A stretch of DNA of 64,000 bases from Mycolicibacterium anyangense (GCF_010731855.1 NZ_AP022620.1:4278001-4342000); one strand, 5' to 3'; positions 34,047 through 43,048 are shown, counted from the first letter of the stretch. Translations and numbers: made by a program. The notes: generated by a model not told the origin, from the letters alone.

Positions 34047-35543
34047 ATGACGACCTCGTCGATTCCCACCTCGACCGTCCAGTCCAACGCGGAGACCCGC
34101 CTCTACATCGATGGGGAGTTGCGGGAGTCGCCGACCGGGCGCACCGCAGAGAACATCAACCCGGCTACTGAGGAGCTCCTCGGTGTCGTCACCGACGGCG
34201 GCGCAGAGGATATGGAGTCGGCCATCGCCGCGGCTCGGCGCGCGTTCGACACGACGGACTGGTCGACCAATCACGAGTTCCGCCGGCACTGTCTCCTGCA
34301 GCTTCACGAAGCGCTGCAGGAGGAAAAGGAAGACATCCGTGCCGAATTGGTCGCCGAGGTCGGTGCGCCGCTGTCGTCGACCTACATTGCTCATCTGGAC
34401 TGGCCGATTGCCGACAGCATCAGGTGGCCGGCGCACTACATCTCCGAATTCCCTTGGGAGCGCGCGCTGCCCGACGGGGCGTTACTGGGTGCACCCTATC
34501 GACGCAAGGTCGTCAAAGAGGCACTCGGTGTGGTGGGGGCCATCACCCCTTGGAACTTCCCGTTCGAGATCATCAGCAACAAAGTTGCTCAGATCCTCGC
34601 GACCGGCAACACCATGGTGCTCAAACCCGCCATCGAGACCCCATGGAGCGGACTGCGCTGGGGCCGTATCGTTGCCGAAAAGACCGACATCCCAGCGGGC
34701 GTCTTCAACGTCGTTCCCACGTCCGACAATGGTGTCGCTCAACTGCTGGCCACTGACCCGCGTGTGGACATGGTGTCCTTCACCGGCTCGACGGCGGTCG
34801 GCACGCTGCTTCAGAGATTGAGCGCCGACACCATGAAGCGCACCCTGCTCGAGCTCGGCGGCAAGTCGGCATACATGGTCCTCGACGACGCCGATATGGA
34901 TGCGGCACTACCCGGCTGCATTGGAGCGCTGATCCATTCCGGCCAAGGCTGCGGATTGACCACCCGAATGCTGGTGCCGCGACAGGCCTACGACCAGGCG
35001 GTCGAGGTCGCCACAGCGATGTTTGCGGCGATCCCAGTCGGAGACCCCACTGATCCCACAACGTTCTGCGGCCCGTTGGTCTCGGCCAAGCAACGTGACC
35101 GCGTGCTGAACTACATCGAGATCGGCAAGCAGCAAGGGGGCCGCGTGACAGTCGGCGGCGGCAAGCCGCAGCAGCTCGATCGCGGCTACTTCGTAGCGCC
35201 GACCGTGTTCGCCGATGTCGACGCGAGCCACCGCTTGTTCCAAGAAGAGATCTTCGGCCCGGTGATCACCGTGACTCCGTATGACGGAGGCGATGAGGCT
35301 CTCATCGAGCTGGCGAATAATTCCAGCTACGGTCTCTCAGGCGCAGTCATGGGTTCGCCCGACCGGGCGATGTCGGTGGCCCGGCGAATCCGCACCGGGA
35401 CAATGAACCTCAACGGTGCCATGTTCTATGGCGCAGATGCACCGTTCGGCGGCTACAAGATGAGCGGCGTCGGTCGGCAGAACGGTCACGAAGGCTTCGA
35501 ACAACACCTCCACACCAAGACGATTGGATACACCACCGCATGA
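34047..35543 (+). CDS. Aldehyde dehydrogenase family protein
   Basis: A 498-residue NAD(P)-dependent aldehyde dehydrogenase with TPWNFPFE (Asn170), LELGGKSAYMV (Glu269) and the catalytic Cys302 in SGQGCGLTT. Length and motifs are normal. The start is ATG 34047, not the upstream 34002, because GGGAGGA lies 6 bases before it. It oxidises an aldehyde to the acid (or CoA ester in some relatives). The stop overlaps the next start by 4 bases (ATGA), tying it to the CoA-transferase, which could act on the acid product. Confidence 0.93.
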   Translation: MTTSSIPTSTVQSNAETRLYIDGELRESPTGRTAENINPATEELLGVVTDGGAEDMESAIAAARRAFDTTDWSTNHEFRRHCLLQLHEALQEEKEDIRAELVAEVGAPLSSTYIAHLDWPIADSIRWPAHYISEFPWERALPDGALLGAPYRRKVVKEALGVVGAITPWNFPFEIISNKVAQILATGNTMVLKPAIETPWSGLRWGRIVAEKTDIPAGVFNVVPTSDNGVAQLLATDPRVDMVSFTGSTAVGTLLQRLSADTMKRTLLELGGKSAYMVLDDADMDAALPGCIGALIHSGQGCGLTTRMLVPRQAYDQAVEVATAMFAAIPVGDPTDPTTFCGPLVSAKQRDRVLNYIEIGKQQGGRVTVGGGKPQQLDRGYFVAPTVFADVDASHRLFQEEIFGPVITVTPYDGGDEALIELANNSSYGLSGAVMGSPDRAMSVARRIRTGTMNLNGAMFYGADAPFGGYKMSGVGRQNGHEGFEQHLHTKTIGYTTA

Positions 35544-36751
35544 CCGATGTACTGAGCGGGATTCGCGTCGTCGAACTCGCCGCATGGACATTTGTTCCGG
35601 CAGCAGGTGCGGTACTCGCCGATTGGGGCGCCGACGTCATCAAAGTCGAACACCCTGAGACTGGCGATCCGCAACGGGGACTGATCAACTCGGGCATCGT
35701 GGCCGGAGCCGGTGGCGTGAACCACTTCGTTGAGCAACCGAATCGCGGCAAGCGCAGCATCGGATTGGACACCTCCAGTCCCGAGGGGCGGGAGGTGTTG
35801 ATGAAGCTGATCGAGTCGGCGGATGTCTTCCTCACCAACCTGCTGCCCGACTCGCGGCGCCGCATGGGAATTGACGTGGACCAGGTCCGTGCGCGCAACC
35901 CGAAGATCATCTATGCCCGCGGGCACGGTTACGGAACAAAGGGCGAGGCGGCGAACCAGGGTGGCTTCGACCTCGCCGCGTATTGGGCTCGGGGAGGGAT
36001 CGGTGACGGCTACGCCGCCACTGATGGATCCTATCCGCCACTCCAACTGCCGGCGTTTGGTGACGTCTATGGCGGCCTGACGATCGCCGCCGGAATCGCC
36101 GGAGCGTTGGTCAAGCGTGAGCGTACGGGCGAGCCGTCGGTTGTCGACGTGTCCCTACTCAGCGCCGCCATCTGGCAACTCGGTCCCAACATCGTAGGTG
36201 CCGGGGTCACGGGTCGAGATGTTCCCAAGTTCTCACTCGAAGAGATGCCCAACCCCGCCGTCAACCTCTATAAGACCCGGGACGGCCGGTTCATCGCGTT
36301 TGTGCTTCTGCAGGCAGACCGATTCTGGTCTGACTTCTGTGCGCGCCTGGGGCGGCCTGATCTGACATCGGATGATCGATTCGCCACTGCGCCAAAGCGT
36401 TTCGAGAATCGAAGGGAATGCATTGCCGAGCTGAGGGCGATCTTCGCTACGGAGGATCTCGCCCATTGGGAGAAGTCCTTCGCCGGTTTCGAGGGCGTGT
36501 GGGACGTGATGCGCACCGCGCACGAGATCCACGCCGACCCTCAGGTGATCGCCAACGGATACCTGCCCCGCACGACTGATGCCAATGGCAACGAATTCGC
36601 CCTGGCAGGCAGCCCGGTTCAATTCGACGAGACGCCGTTGGAACTCACGTGCGCCCCGGGGCACGGCGAGCACACCGATGAAGTACTCGCCGAACTGGGC
36701 TACGACGAGGACCAGATCATCGACCTCAAGATCAAGTCGGTCTTGCTGTAG
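35540..36751 (+). CDS. CaiB/BaiF-family (class III) CoA-transferase
   Basis: A 403-residue class III CoA-transferase with the family start VELAAWTFVPAAGAVLADWGADVIKVE, the central NRGKRSIGLD and the catalytic Asp144 in GGFDLAAYWARGG. It moves CoA from a donor acyl-CoA to an acid acceptor through an aspartyl anhydride. The ATGA overlap with the aldehyde dehydrogenase suggests that it activates the acid made by that enzyme. A thioesterase gene follows after 74 bases. Confidence 0.92.
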   Translation: MTDVLSGIRVVELAAWTFVPAAGAVLADWGADVIKVEHPETGDPQRGLINSGIVAGAGGVNHFVEQPNRGKRSIGLDTSSPEGREVLMKLIESADVFLTNLLPDSRRRMGIDVDQVRARNPKIIYARGHGYGTKGEAANQGGFDLAAYWARGGIGDGYAATDGSYPPLQLPAFGDVYGGLTIAAGIAGALVKRERTGEPSVVDVSLLSAAIWQLGPNIVGAGVTGRDVPKFSLEEMPNPAVNLYKTRDGRFIAFVLLQADRFWSDFCARLGRPDLTSDDRFATAPKRFENRRECIAELRAIFATEDLAHWEKSFAGFEGVWDVMRTAHEIHADPQVIANGYLPRTTDANGNEFALAGSPVQFDETPLELTCAPGHGEHTDEVLAELGYDEDQIIDLKIKSVLL

Positions 36752-36825
36752 GTGGCACACCCGATCGTGCGCCTGACGAAAACAGCACTGAGCCGGTCGA
36801 TCCCGGTGTCGCGGGTGAGTCACTG

Positions 36826-37683
36826 ATGGTCGCCTCGGTCGACTCCTTGATCGATCTGCTCAGTGTCCGCGGCGCCGGAATCGACCAGTATCTGGGCTCG
36901 ACGCCCGACATCGGGATGCCCCGGGTATTCGGCGGGCAGGCGGCAGCTCAGGGTTTGATGGCAGCGGCCAGCACGGTAGCGGAACGGCTTGTCCCATACT
37001 CTGTTCAATCGCACTTCTTCTCTGCGGGACTGATCGGACCACCGATCGAGTTTCATGTCGAGCGGCTCCGCGATTCGGGATCGTTCTCCGACCGTCGGGT
37101 CATCGCCGAGCAGCAGGGGCGGCGACTCCTCTCTGTGCAGGCTTCGTTCCACGCACCGGAATCGGGCCCGGAACACCAACTGACGGTAGAGGCGGTCGAC
37201 GGCCCATCACAGGGAGCGGCAGAAATGCGGCCATTCCCCCAGGAATGGCCGGACTTCTATCGCGGCTGGTCTTCGTTGGATATCGACTGGTACCCAGATG
37301 TGAAGCCTGGCAGTGCAACTGGAGAAGGTGCGCTGGCTCGGCTATGGGCGCGGACGTCGAAGCCGGTGGAAGGGCCACAAGCACTCCACAGTGCCATCGC
37401 GATATGCGTGGCCGACCTGACTCTGTTGTCGAACGCCTTTGTGCCGCACGGCATCAAACCCCATCGCGACATGATGGCGTTCACCCTCGATCATTGCCTC
37501 TGGTTTCACCGGCCCTTCCGGGTTGACCAGTGGCTTCGTTTCGATCAGGTGTCGCCCAGCGCCTCGGAAGGCCGGGCCTTCTGCACTGGCCGATTGTTCG
37601 ACGAGCGCGGCAACTTCGTCGCCTCCGCGACCCAGGTGGGTCTTGTTCGCGGATGGTCGGGTCAGCCGGACCAGCCTCGGTGA
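36826..37683 (+). CDS. Acyl-CoA thioesterase II (TesB)-like protein
   Basis: A 285-residue double-hotdog protein of the TesB family. RVFGGQAAAQGL is near residue 29, SVQSHFFSAG is the equivalent of the family SxHSYFLRPG, and FTLDHCLWFHRPF near residue 217 carries the active-site Asp. It hydrolyses acyl-CoA to the free acid, perhaps to release CoA from dead-end intermediates. It is in the same direction as the CoA-transferase, so it may adjust the CoA pool. No strong ribosome site: GTGAG lies about 5 bases before the ATG. Confidence 0.88.
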   Translation: MVASVDSLIDLLSVRGAGIDQYLGSTPDIGMPRVFGGQAAAQGLMAAASTVAERLVPYSVQSHFFSAGLIGPPIEFHVERLRDSGSFSDRRVIAEQQGRRLLSVQASFHAPESGPEHQLTVEAVDGPSQGAAEMRPFPQEWPDFYRGWSSLDIDWYPDVKPGSATGEGALARLWARTSKPVEGPQALHSAIAICVADLTLLSNAFVPHGIKPHRDMMAFTLDHCLWFHRPFRVDQWLRFDQVSPSASEGRAFCTGRLFDERGNFVASATQVGLVRGWSGQPDQPR

Positions 37684-37709
37684 ACGGGTCGACGTAGACG
37701 TAGTAGGTG

Positions 37710-38825
37710 TCAGCTCTCTTGCAGCGGAGCGAAGAACGATGCCACGTCATCGACGAACAGCTCGGGCTGCTCGAATGCCGCGAAGTGGCCGCCGCGCGGC
37801 ATGGACGTCCAGTGCGTGATGTTGTAGTTGGGTTCACACCAATGCCGGGGAGTCTGGAACAACTCCTTGGGGAATGACGCAATACCGGTGGGCACCTCCA
37901 CCCGCGCGACGTCGGCCCCGAAGGTCGAGAAGAAGCTTTCCCAGTAGAGGCGAGCCGAAGAAGCCGCTGACGCGGTGAGCCAGTAGAGCATCACGTTGTC
38001 GAGCATCTCGTCGCGGGTCAACACATTCTCCGGGTGACCGGCGCAGTCCGTCCACCTCCAGAACTTCTCGACGATCCAGGCTAGCTGCCCGACCGGCGAG
38101 TCCACGAGGGAGTAGCCGAGGGTTTGCGGTCTGGTTGCCTGTTGCGTCGAGTATCCCGCGTCCCAACGTTGGTAGTAGGCGATGCTTTCCAGCGACTGTT
38201 GCTCTTCGTCGGTGGGCTGGCCCATGTCCGCGGGTGGGAAGCCGATCGGCAGGTTGAGATGGATGGCCACACAGCCGCCGTTCAAGCGGCCCATGTGTGT
38301 GGTGACGCTGGCGCCCCAGTCGCCCCCCTGCGCACCGTAACGGTCATACCCAAGGCGGTTCATCAAGGTATCCCACGCGCCGGCAATCTTCTCGACGCCC
38401 CAGCCGGTCTCGCTGGGTTTGCCAGAGAAGCCGAAACCGGGCAGCGACGGGCACACCACGTGGAATCCCAATTCCGTCAGTGGTTCGATCACCTTGTGGA
38501 ACTCGACGATTGATCCAGGCCAGCCGTGGGTGATCACAATGGGAAAGGCGTCCTCTCGCGAGGAGCGCTGGTGGATGAAATGGATGTCGAGGCCGTCGAT
38601 CTCGGTGGTGTAGTGATCGAATCTATTCAACGCGGCCTCCCGCGCGCGCCAGTCGTATCCGTCTGCCCAATACTCAGCGAGTTCGCGGGTGTAGGCAAGT
38701 GGTATGCCCTGGCTCCAGTCATCGACGCATTCGGCCTCGGGCCAACGGGTTCGGCTCAGGCGCAGCTTCAGATCATCGAGTTCGGCGTCGGGAACCGCAA
38801 TGCGGAAGGGCTTGACCAGTGGCAT
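37710..38825 (-). CDS. Epoxide hydrolase with N-terminal EHN domain
   Basis: A 371-residue alpha/beta-hydrolase with an N-terminal epoxide-hydrolase domain (residues 1-100), the oxyanion motif HGWPGS at 100-105 and the nucleophile Asp169 in QGGDWGAS. The lid and the C-terminal His region are normal. It turns an epoxide into a vicinal diol, and could process an epoxide made by the oxygenases here. The operator-like AT-rich element at 38856 lies 31 bases upstream. Convergent with the thioesterase gene. Confidence 0.92.
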   Translation of the reverse strand: MPLVKPFRIAVPDAELDDLKLRLSRTRWPEAECVDDWSQGIPLAYTRELAEYWADGYDWRAREAALNRFDHYTTEIDGLDIHFIHQRSSREDAFPIVITHGWPGSIVEFHKVIEPLTELGFHVVCPSLPGFGFSGKPSETGWGVEKIAGAWDTLMNRLGYDRYGAQGGDWGASVTTHMGRLNGGCVAIHLNLPIGFPPADMGQPTDEEQQSLESIAYYQRWDAGYSTQQATRPQTLGYSLVDSPVGQLAWIVEKFWRWTDCAGHPENVLTRDEMLDNVMLYWLTASAASSARLYWESFFSTFGADVARVEVPTGIASFPKELFQTPRHWCEPNYNITHWTSMPRGGHFAAFEQPELFVDDVASFFAPLQES

Positions 38826-38855
38826 GGAGCAGTTCTACCACCCAGCCGTGCAATT

Positions 38856-38871
38856 AGTAAAATGTATAATT
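38856..38871. promoter_or_regulatory. AT-rich operator-like element before the epoxide hydrolase
   Basis: AGTAAAATGTATAATT, 31 bases upstream of the start. It shares AGTAAA-T-TATA with the elements at 17167 and 42048, which may mark a third small regulon or just -10 AT-richness. Confidence 0.3.
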
Positions 38872-38908
38872 GTCGCCCTATACAAGGGCGCCTGTCTCGA
38901 ATCAGTGA

Positions 38909-39220
38909 TTACGTCCGGTCGGCGTTGGGCAGATTTCGCTTGGCTTTGCCTGGGTAGCCGAAGAACTTTTCAAAGTTCTCGTCGTTGATGGTGTGGACCG
39001 AATTGCGGGTTGTCGCTGCGCGCAGCGCCGCCAGCCGGGCTCGAGCTTTCTGGACCTCGGTTGGTGAGCCGGTCTGCTCCAGGGATGCGATGTGACGCTC
39101 GGCTGCGGCGATCTCCAGACGAAGCCGCTCGCCTGCCTCGCCGTAGGTCAAGAGATCGTGGTCGTCTTCGTCGAGCTTCTCGCGGGCCGGGACGGTGGTT
39201 GATTCATTGTCGCTTGCCAT
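38909..39220 (-). CDS. Conserved small mycobacterial protein with coiled-coil
   Basis: A 103-residue protein. A short disordered acidic start is followed by LLTYGEAGERLRLEIAAAERHIASLEQTG, a predicted helix or coiled coil, and a conserved-looking tail ending in NDENFEKFFGYPGK. I know this pattern from mycobacterial proteins annotated only as hypothetical (sometimes mislabelled acyl-CoA synthase), so I give no function. The ATG 39220 is chosen over 39244 because AAGGA lies 8 bases upstream. It lies upstream of the epoxide hydrolase on the same strand, with 83 bases between. Confidence 0.7.
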   Translation of the reverse strand: MASDNESTTVPAREKLDEDDHDLLTYGEAGERLRLEIAAAERHIASLEQTGSPTEVQKARARLAALRAATTRNSVHTINDENFEKFFGYPGKAKRNLPNADRT

Positions 39221-39380
39221 GGTCATCCTTGTCGGGGAGGGCAATCAGTAATGCCTCATGGTACCGAGTCGACCACGGAACGAAAGGGGCCGTGCACTCT
39301 GTGCACCGGTTCATTGGCTGGCGAGAGCTGTTGGCGTTGTTCGTTGTTCGCTGATCTTGATTGTCGCTGTGCGCGGGAAG

Positions 39381-39740
39381 TCACGCCAACCGGCGCTCGC
39401 CGACCGGTGTCCAACCGGTGAGAGAGACGGTGTCCCGGTCCAGCGCCTCACCAAGGGGCATTTGGCCTGCCTGCGACCGGGCAAGGAATTCCTGCATCAC
39501 CTGGTCGGGCTCTCGGTCAAGTTCGTAAATGACCAGGTACCGGTGCGTCGGGGGTGGTAGCGCGGCGGGCAGCTGCTGGCCTTCGGCAACCTTGACCTCC
39601 GAGATCGTGTAGCGTTGCGCCGCAACTACTCCCGGTACCGCAAGAACCTGAGGAACACCCTTGGTGTCGTACCACTCGTTGTAGGCGGCGTCTTCGCCGG
39701 CGATCGGATTGCTCAAAACGACAAGCACGTTCTTGGCCAC
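39381..39740 (-). CDS. EthD-like dimeric alpha/beta-barrel protein (paralogue 2)
   Basis: A 119-residue paralogue of the protein at 8793. Both have SNPI/TNPI, NEWYD, VVAAQRY, ISEVKVAE, PPP.HRYLV and YELDREPDQVM in the same order. The start is GTG 39740, aligning with the ATG of the other copy. The 20-bp operator (39752-39771) sits directly upstream, so a repressor bound there would block this promoter or translation start. Role as for the paralogue: small partner of an oxidative pathway, unproven. The next gene upstream is the GntR regulator. Confidence 0.8.
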   Translation of the reverse strand: MAKNVLVVLSNPIAGEDAAYNEWYDTKGVPQVLAVPGVVAAQRYTISEVKVAEGQQLPAALPPPTHRYLVIYELDREPDQVMQEFLARSQAGQMPLGEALDRDTVSLTGWTPVGERRLA

Positions 39741-39751
39741 CTGGCAGACGT

Positions 39752-39771
39752 TATGGCAGTTGACTGTCATC
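39752..39771. promoter_or_regulatory. 20-bp inverted-repeat operator, copy 4
   Basis: TATGGCAG-TTGA-CTGTCATC. Same 8-4-8 geometry as copy 1 (9198), 7 of 8 bases of the right half. It lies 11 bases upstream of the EthD-like paralogue 2 start, more than 30 kb from the other copies. Confidence 0.6.
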
Positions 39772-39821
39772 GTCAATGTGCGGTGGTCCGGCCGGTCGAA
39801 CAGTCGACCTGATCCAGTTTG

Positions 39822-40562
39822 CTATTCGAGCAGATCGACGACCGTGTCCAGGTCGGAGCTCGAGAGCACGAATTCCTCTGTCTTCCGCAGATGTTTCTCC
39901 CAGAGCTGGCCGGCCTTCTCTGCATCCCCGGCTTTGATCAGCTCGAGCGCCATCCGGTGCGTCTTGGCCGATCGGCGGATGGCTTGGTCGGCGCGAGGAC
40001 CTTCGGTGGGCTGAAGTGAGCGGTTCGCGTTGACGATGATGTGGTGCAACATGTCGCTGATTGTCTGCAGGGTCTTGTTGCCGGATAGCCGTGCGATAGC
40101 GACGTGGAAATCGGTCAGCTGGGCCGCGATGTCGCTGCCCGGCTTCAACTGCTCCTCGGCTTCGACGATCTGCTCCAGCTCGGCGATGACTGCTGCATTC
40201 CGTTGCTTGGCCAACCGCACGACCATGGGTGTTTCGATTTCGCGGCGCGCGTCGTAGACATCCTTGAGCGTCACTCCTTCGTACTCGAGAATGAGTCCGG
40301 CGTAACGAGCGAGCGTCTCGCGTCGCGGACGGGTCACTCGGGCGCCGCCACGCGCACCACGCTGCACGACGATCAGCGATTCCGACTCGAGAACCCGGAA
40401 TGCCTCGCGTAGCGTCGGTCGTGACACGCCGAATCGCTCCATCAGCTCTGACTCCGGCGGTAGCATCGTCCCCTCGGCGATCTCGCCGCGGATGAACATC
40501 CTGCGCAGCACGGTAGCCACGCGATCCGCCATCTTCGGTTCGCGAAGGCTGGTGAGCTCCAT
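39822..40562 (-). CDS. GntR-family (FadR/FCD) regulator
   Basis: A 246-residue GntR-type regulator. The N-terminal winged helix reads MADRVATVLRRMFIRGEIAEG, then SELMERFGVSRPTLREAFRVLE (residues about 10-55). The all-helical FCD ligand-binding domain follows, with a likely metal-binding set including D-x3-R near YDARREIE and HxxxA segments such as HRMALELIKAG. The start 40562 is chosen because GGAAGGG lies 6 bases upstream. FCD regulators typically sense an organic acid and act as repressors. The TATGGCAG operator lies downstream of it, not between it and a divergent gene, so its target is unknown. Confidence 0.88.
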   Translation of the reverse strand: MELTSLREPKMADRVATVLRRMFIRGEIAEGTMLPPESELMERFGVSRPTLREAFRVLESESLIVVQRGARGGARVTRPRRETLARYAGLILEYEGVTLKDVYDARREIETPMVVRLAKQRNAAVIAELEQIVEAEEQLKPGSDIAAQLTDFHVAIARLSGNKTLQTISDMLHHIIVNANRSLQPTEGPRADQAIRRSAKTHRMALELIKAGDAEKAGQLWEKHLRKTEEFVLSSSDLDTVVDLLE

Positions 40563-41199
40563 ATCGACCCTTCCACCGGTCACGATAATCAACTAACTAT
40601 TTGCAGATTAGCTGAACGGGCCCCCGCGCGGCCGCTTATATTCCACTCAGTGACCAAGGTCATCTTCGAGGCTCCGAGTGGCCTCCACGGACCATTCCAC
40701 CCCCTGTTGCCGCGACTAGGAGCAGTTGTATTCATCCGCTGGGCAGTCAGCCAACCGGGGACTCGGCCGCGCGTGCTCGCCGAGATGCGCAGGCGACTCC
40801 CCAAGGCGTGCTTCGACACTGACGTGGGTAGTTGCCGAGGTGGTCGATGTTCGAGGTGCGGTTGGTAAAAAGGTTCATCCGGGATGTCTTGGGGTTCCGT
40901 TGGCCAATCGGAACGTCACCGGACGGGCATTCCACTACACGATTTCGGCTGATTGAAACGCTTGGATCGAGTTCTTCGACGACATAGGGTCGGGATTTGC
41001 GGCCGCCGGTAGCCATTGAGTGGGGCGATTCTCCCTTTCGTGGGTCTTTTTGGATTGTCAACGCGTCATGGCGATGTCGACGGCGGTGCGCCGATCGAGA
41101 CCCAGGAGCGAGGTCGTGTGGCCGCGAGTGCCCATGAGTGACGGAGCCGGGAGACGCGGTGACGGTTGGACCGTCTACTGAGCCGTGCCGACGGTCCGC
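40563..41199. other. Gene-free or decayed stretch
   Basis: 637 bases with no gene I can support. Several frames are open for 45-105 codons on both strands, such as an ATG frame from 40847 to 40987 (46 codons) and a minus-strand frame from 41061, but they overlap each other, lack good ribosome sites and match no family I know. The left end must hold the GntR promoter (AT-rich at 40585-40615). It could be a decayed mobile or gene remnant. Confidence 0.4.
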
Positions 41200-41949
41200 T
41201 CAGCCGACCGGTGTCTCGTATCGGAGGCACCGGTCGAGAAGAATCTGCGCAATGCGATTCGGGTCGCTGATCATCACGTCATGACAGGAGTCGACTTCGA
41301 CGATGGTGTTCACTCCACCCAGTGCGTCGATGCTGCGCTGCTGGCACGCGGTAGAGAGGGCGCGGTCGCGAGTGGTGAGGACCCAGGTGCGGGAGACGGT
41401 CGTCGGAAGGTCGCGACGGTCAACCGGTTCGACGGCCAGCGATACGGTGTCGGGGTAGAGCCGCGCTATGGCGAACTCGCGCTGCTCACGGGTCATCCCA
41501 TTGCAGAACGCGTAGCGTGCGAGCGCAGTCGGGATGCTCAGCGTTCTGGCCTTTCTCGCGCTGCGGCGAGCGAGCCATCCCAGCGGACCGCTCAGCGTGT
41601 CGGTGATCGCTTCACCTTGACGCGGGACGAACGCTGCCACCAGAACCATTTCGCGAACGCGCGAAGCGCCGAGCCGGGCCACCACGCCAGGGACCGTCAC
41701 CCCCGCCATTGAGTGGCCGGCGATGATGACCTCACTGAAACCTGCATCCTCGATGTCGGCGACAACGGAGTCCACCCAGCCGCTGATGGTGGCGGTGGTC
41801 AGGTCACCCGGCTTAGAACTGCGGCCGGGCAGGTCCACTGCCAGGACACGCAGTGCTGGCTCCAGGCGGTGCAGTTCGGCGACCGTGAGATCCCAACAGT
41901 CGCCCGCATGCTGGCCGCCGTGGACAAGGACCAGATCTGGTAGCGGCAT
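41200..41949 (-). CDS. Alpha/beta-hydrolase (esterase/hydroxynitrile-lyase-like)
   Basis: A 249-residue alpha/beta hydrolase. HGGQHAGDCWD near residue 10 provides the oxyanion region, the nucleophile elbow GHSMAG has Ser80, and the catalytic histidine is probably His223 in DSCHDVMISDP. The subgroup includes esterases and hydroxynitrile lyases, and the HDVM type is common in small esterases. It could cleave an ester or lactone intermediate. Divergent from the TetR gene at 42461, which may control it. Confidence 0.85.
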   Translation of the reverse strand: MPLPDLVLVHGGQHAGDCWDLTVAELHRLEPALRVLAVDLPGRSSKPGDLTTATISGWVDSVVADIEDAGFSEVIIAGHSMAGVTVPGVVARLGASRVREMVLVAAFVPRQGEAITDTLSGPLGWLARRSARKARTLSIPTALARYAFCNGMTREQREFAIARLYPDTVSLAVEPVDRRDLPTTVSRTWVLTTRDRALSTACQQRSIDALGGVNTIVEVDSCHDVMISDPNRIAQILLDRCLRYETPVG

Positions 41950-42460
41950 CTCACATCCTCAGTGGGTCGGTAGCGCGAACCAAGCAATCAGCGTTGAGTC
42001 GGTAGCCGGACTCCAAGTGTGTGCGGCTTCGATAGACACAGCCAAACAGTAAACTATATATTTGTTTCTCTGGGCGGTCTTGGCGCGCAGGGACCGCTCG
42101 ACCTTCCCGGGGAGGTCGAGCAATCAAGTCGGCCAAGGCCAGGTGAGCCCGGGTTTGTGATCCGGCAAAGAGGAGCCCTGGGCCTCCCCAAAAAACATAC
42201 AACTGCTTAACCAATTGACTGTTATAGTACCGCTGGACACCGGGGGAATGACCACTTGGTTGACAGAAAGGTGGGACCCGGCTTGGGAGACTGTCCGACT
42301 GCGTTGACTCCTGGCGATCGACCTTCAGAGTCCACCGGGTCCCTTGTGCGACCCCGCGGTCGAAACTCGGGATGCCGGCCCCACGTGTACGAGCCGACTC
42401 CGGCAGGGACTGGCCGAGCCCGGCCATCCCGCCACCATCGCCGAACTGTGGATCGGAGCC
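41950..42460. other. Divergent gap between hydrolase and TetR
   Basis: 511 bases; I see no supported gene. AT-rich elements are at 42048-42063 (AGTAAACTATATATTT) and around 42190-42225. The longest frames run antisense to the TetR gene or lack a ribosome site. It should contain both promoters and possibly operators of the TetR. Confidence 0.5.
42048..42063. promoter_or_regulatory. AT-rich operator-like element in the hydrolase/TetR gap
   Basis: AGTAAACTATATATTT, 99 bases upstream of the hydrolase start; shares AGTAAAC and TATA with the element at 17167. Confidence 0.3.
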
Positions 42461-43048
42461 ATGACTAAAACAGACGAACGACAGGCTCTCATCGAAGCCT
42501 CGCAACAAGTGCTCATTCGCAGCGCTCGCTGTGACTTCAAAGTTCGCAACGTGTGCCAGCAGGCTCGGTTGTCGACTTACAGCTTCTACCGCCACTTTCG
42601 CGGCAAGGACGAACTGGTGGTCGCTCTCCTCGAACGCGAGATCCACGAGCTGGCGGAACACCTGCAGGCCGAAACCAGTCGTGGCCAGACCGCAGCGGAA
42701 CAGGTGTGGAATTACGTCACAGCGGAACTCGACCGAGCCGCGCAGTTCCGTTCCGTCGGTGGCTTCCTGGTCGACAAGCTCAATTGGCGGGCGGTGATGA
42801 ACGACCATCCCGACGTATTCGAGCGGTGCATCGCCGCGCTGTCGGCTCCGTTGGCAGCCGCGCTCGCACAGGGCCGCGACAGTGGCGAACTTCGCTGCGT
42901 CGATCCGGTGGCCGACGCTCGCGCGATCGTCTACATGATCCGCGGCAATGTGCTGGACTTGCCCAACGCATCACGGACTGAGGTGACACGCTGTGTCATG
43001 CGCTTGATTTCACGTGCCATCGACCTCCCGGTCCGCATCGATGCCTGA
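42461..43048 (+). CDS. TetR/AcrR-family regulator
   Basis: A 195-residue TetR protein. The DNA-binding domain is ALIEASQQVLIRSARCDFK, then CQQARLSTYSFYRHFRGKDEL (residues about 8-50). The rest is the ligand domain. The ATG at 42461 is preferred because an earlier ATG (42344) would add an unrelated 39-residue piece. Its last codons overlap the start of the DUF35 gene by 8 bases, so regulator, DUF35 protein and thiolase-like protein form one operon. It therefore probably controls the operon it belongs to and senses one of its substrates. A TetR with similar recognition-helix style lies at 56553. Confidence 0.9.
   Translation: MTKTDERQALIEASQQVLIRSARCDFKVRNVCQQARLSTYSFYRHFRGKDELVVALLEREIHELAEHLQAETSRGQTAAEQVWNYVTAELDRAAQFRSVGGFLVDKLNWRAVMNDHPDVFERCIAALSAPLAAALAQGRDSGELRCVDPVADARAIVYMIRGNVLDLPNASRTEVTRCVMRLISRAIDLPVRIDA

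Noticed and set aside
40847..40987. 46-codon frame in the gene-free stretch as a small gene or mobile-element remnant
   Set aside because: No ribosome site and no terminal repeats or transposase motif that I can recognise.
41951..42808. 285-codon minus-strand frame across the TetR gene
   Set aside because: It runs antisense to a clear TetR gene and through the promoter region; no ribosome site or family.
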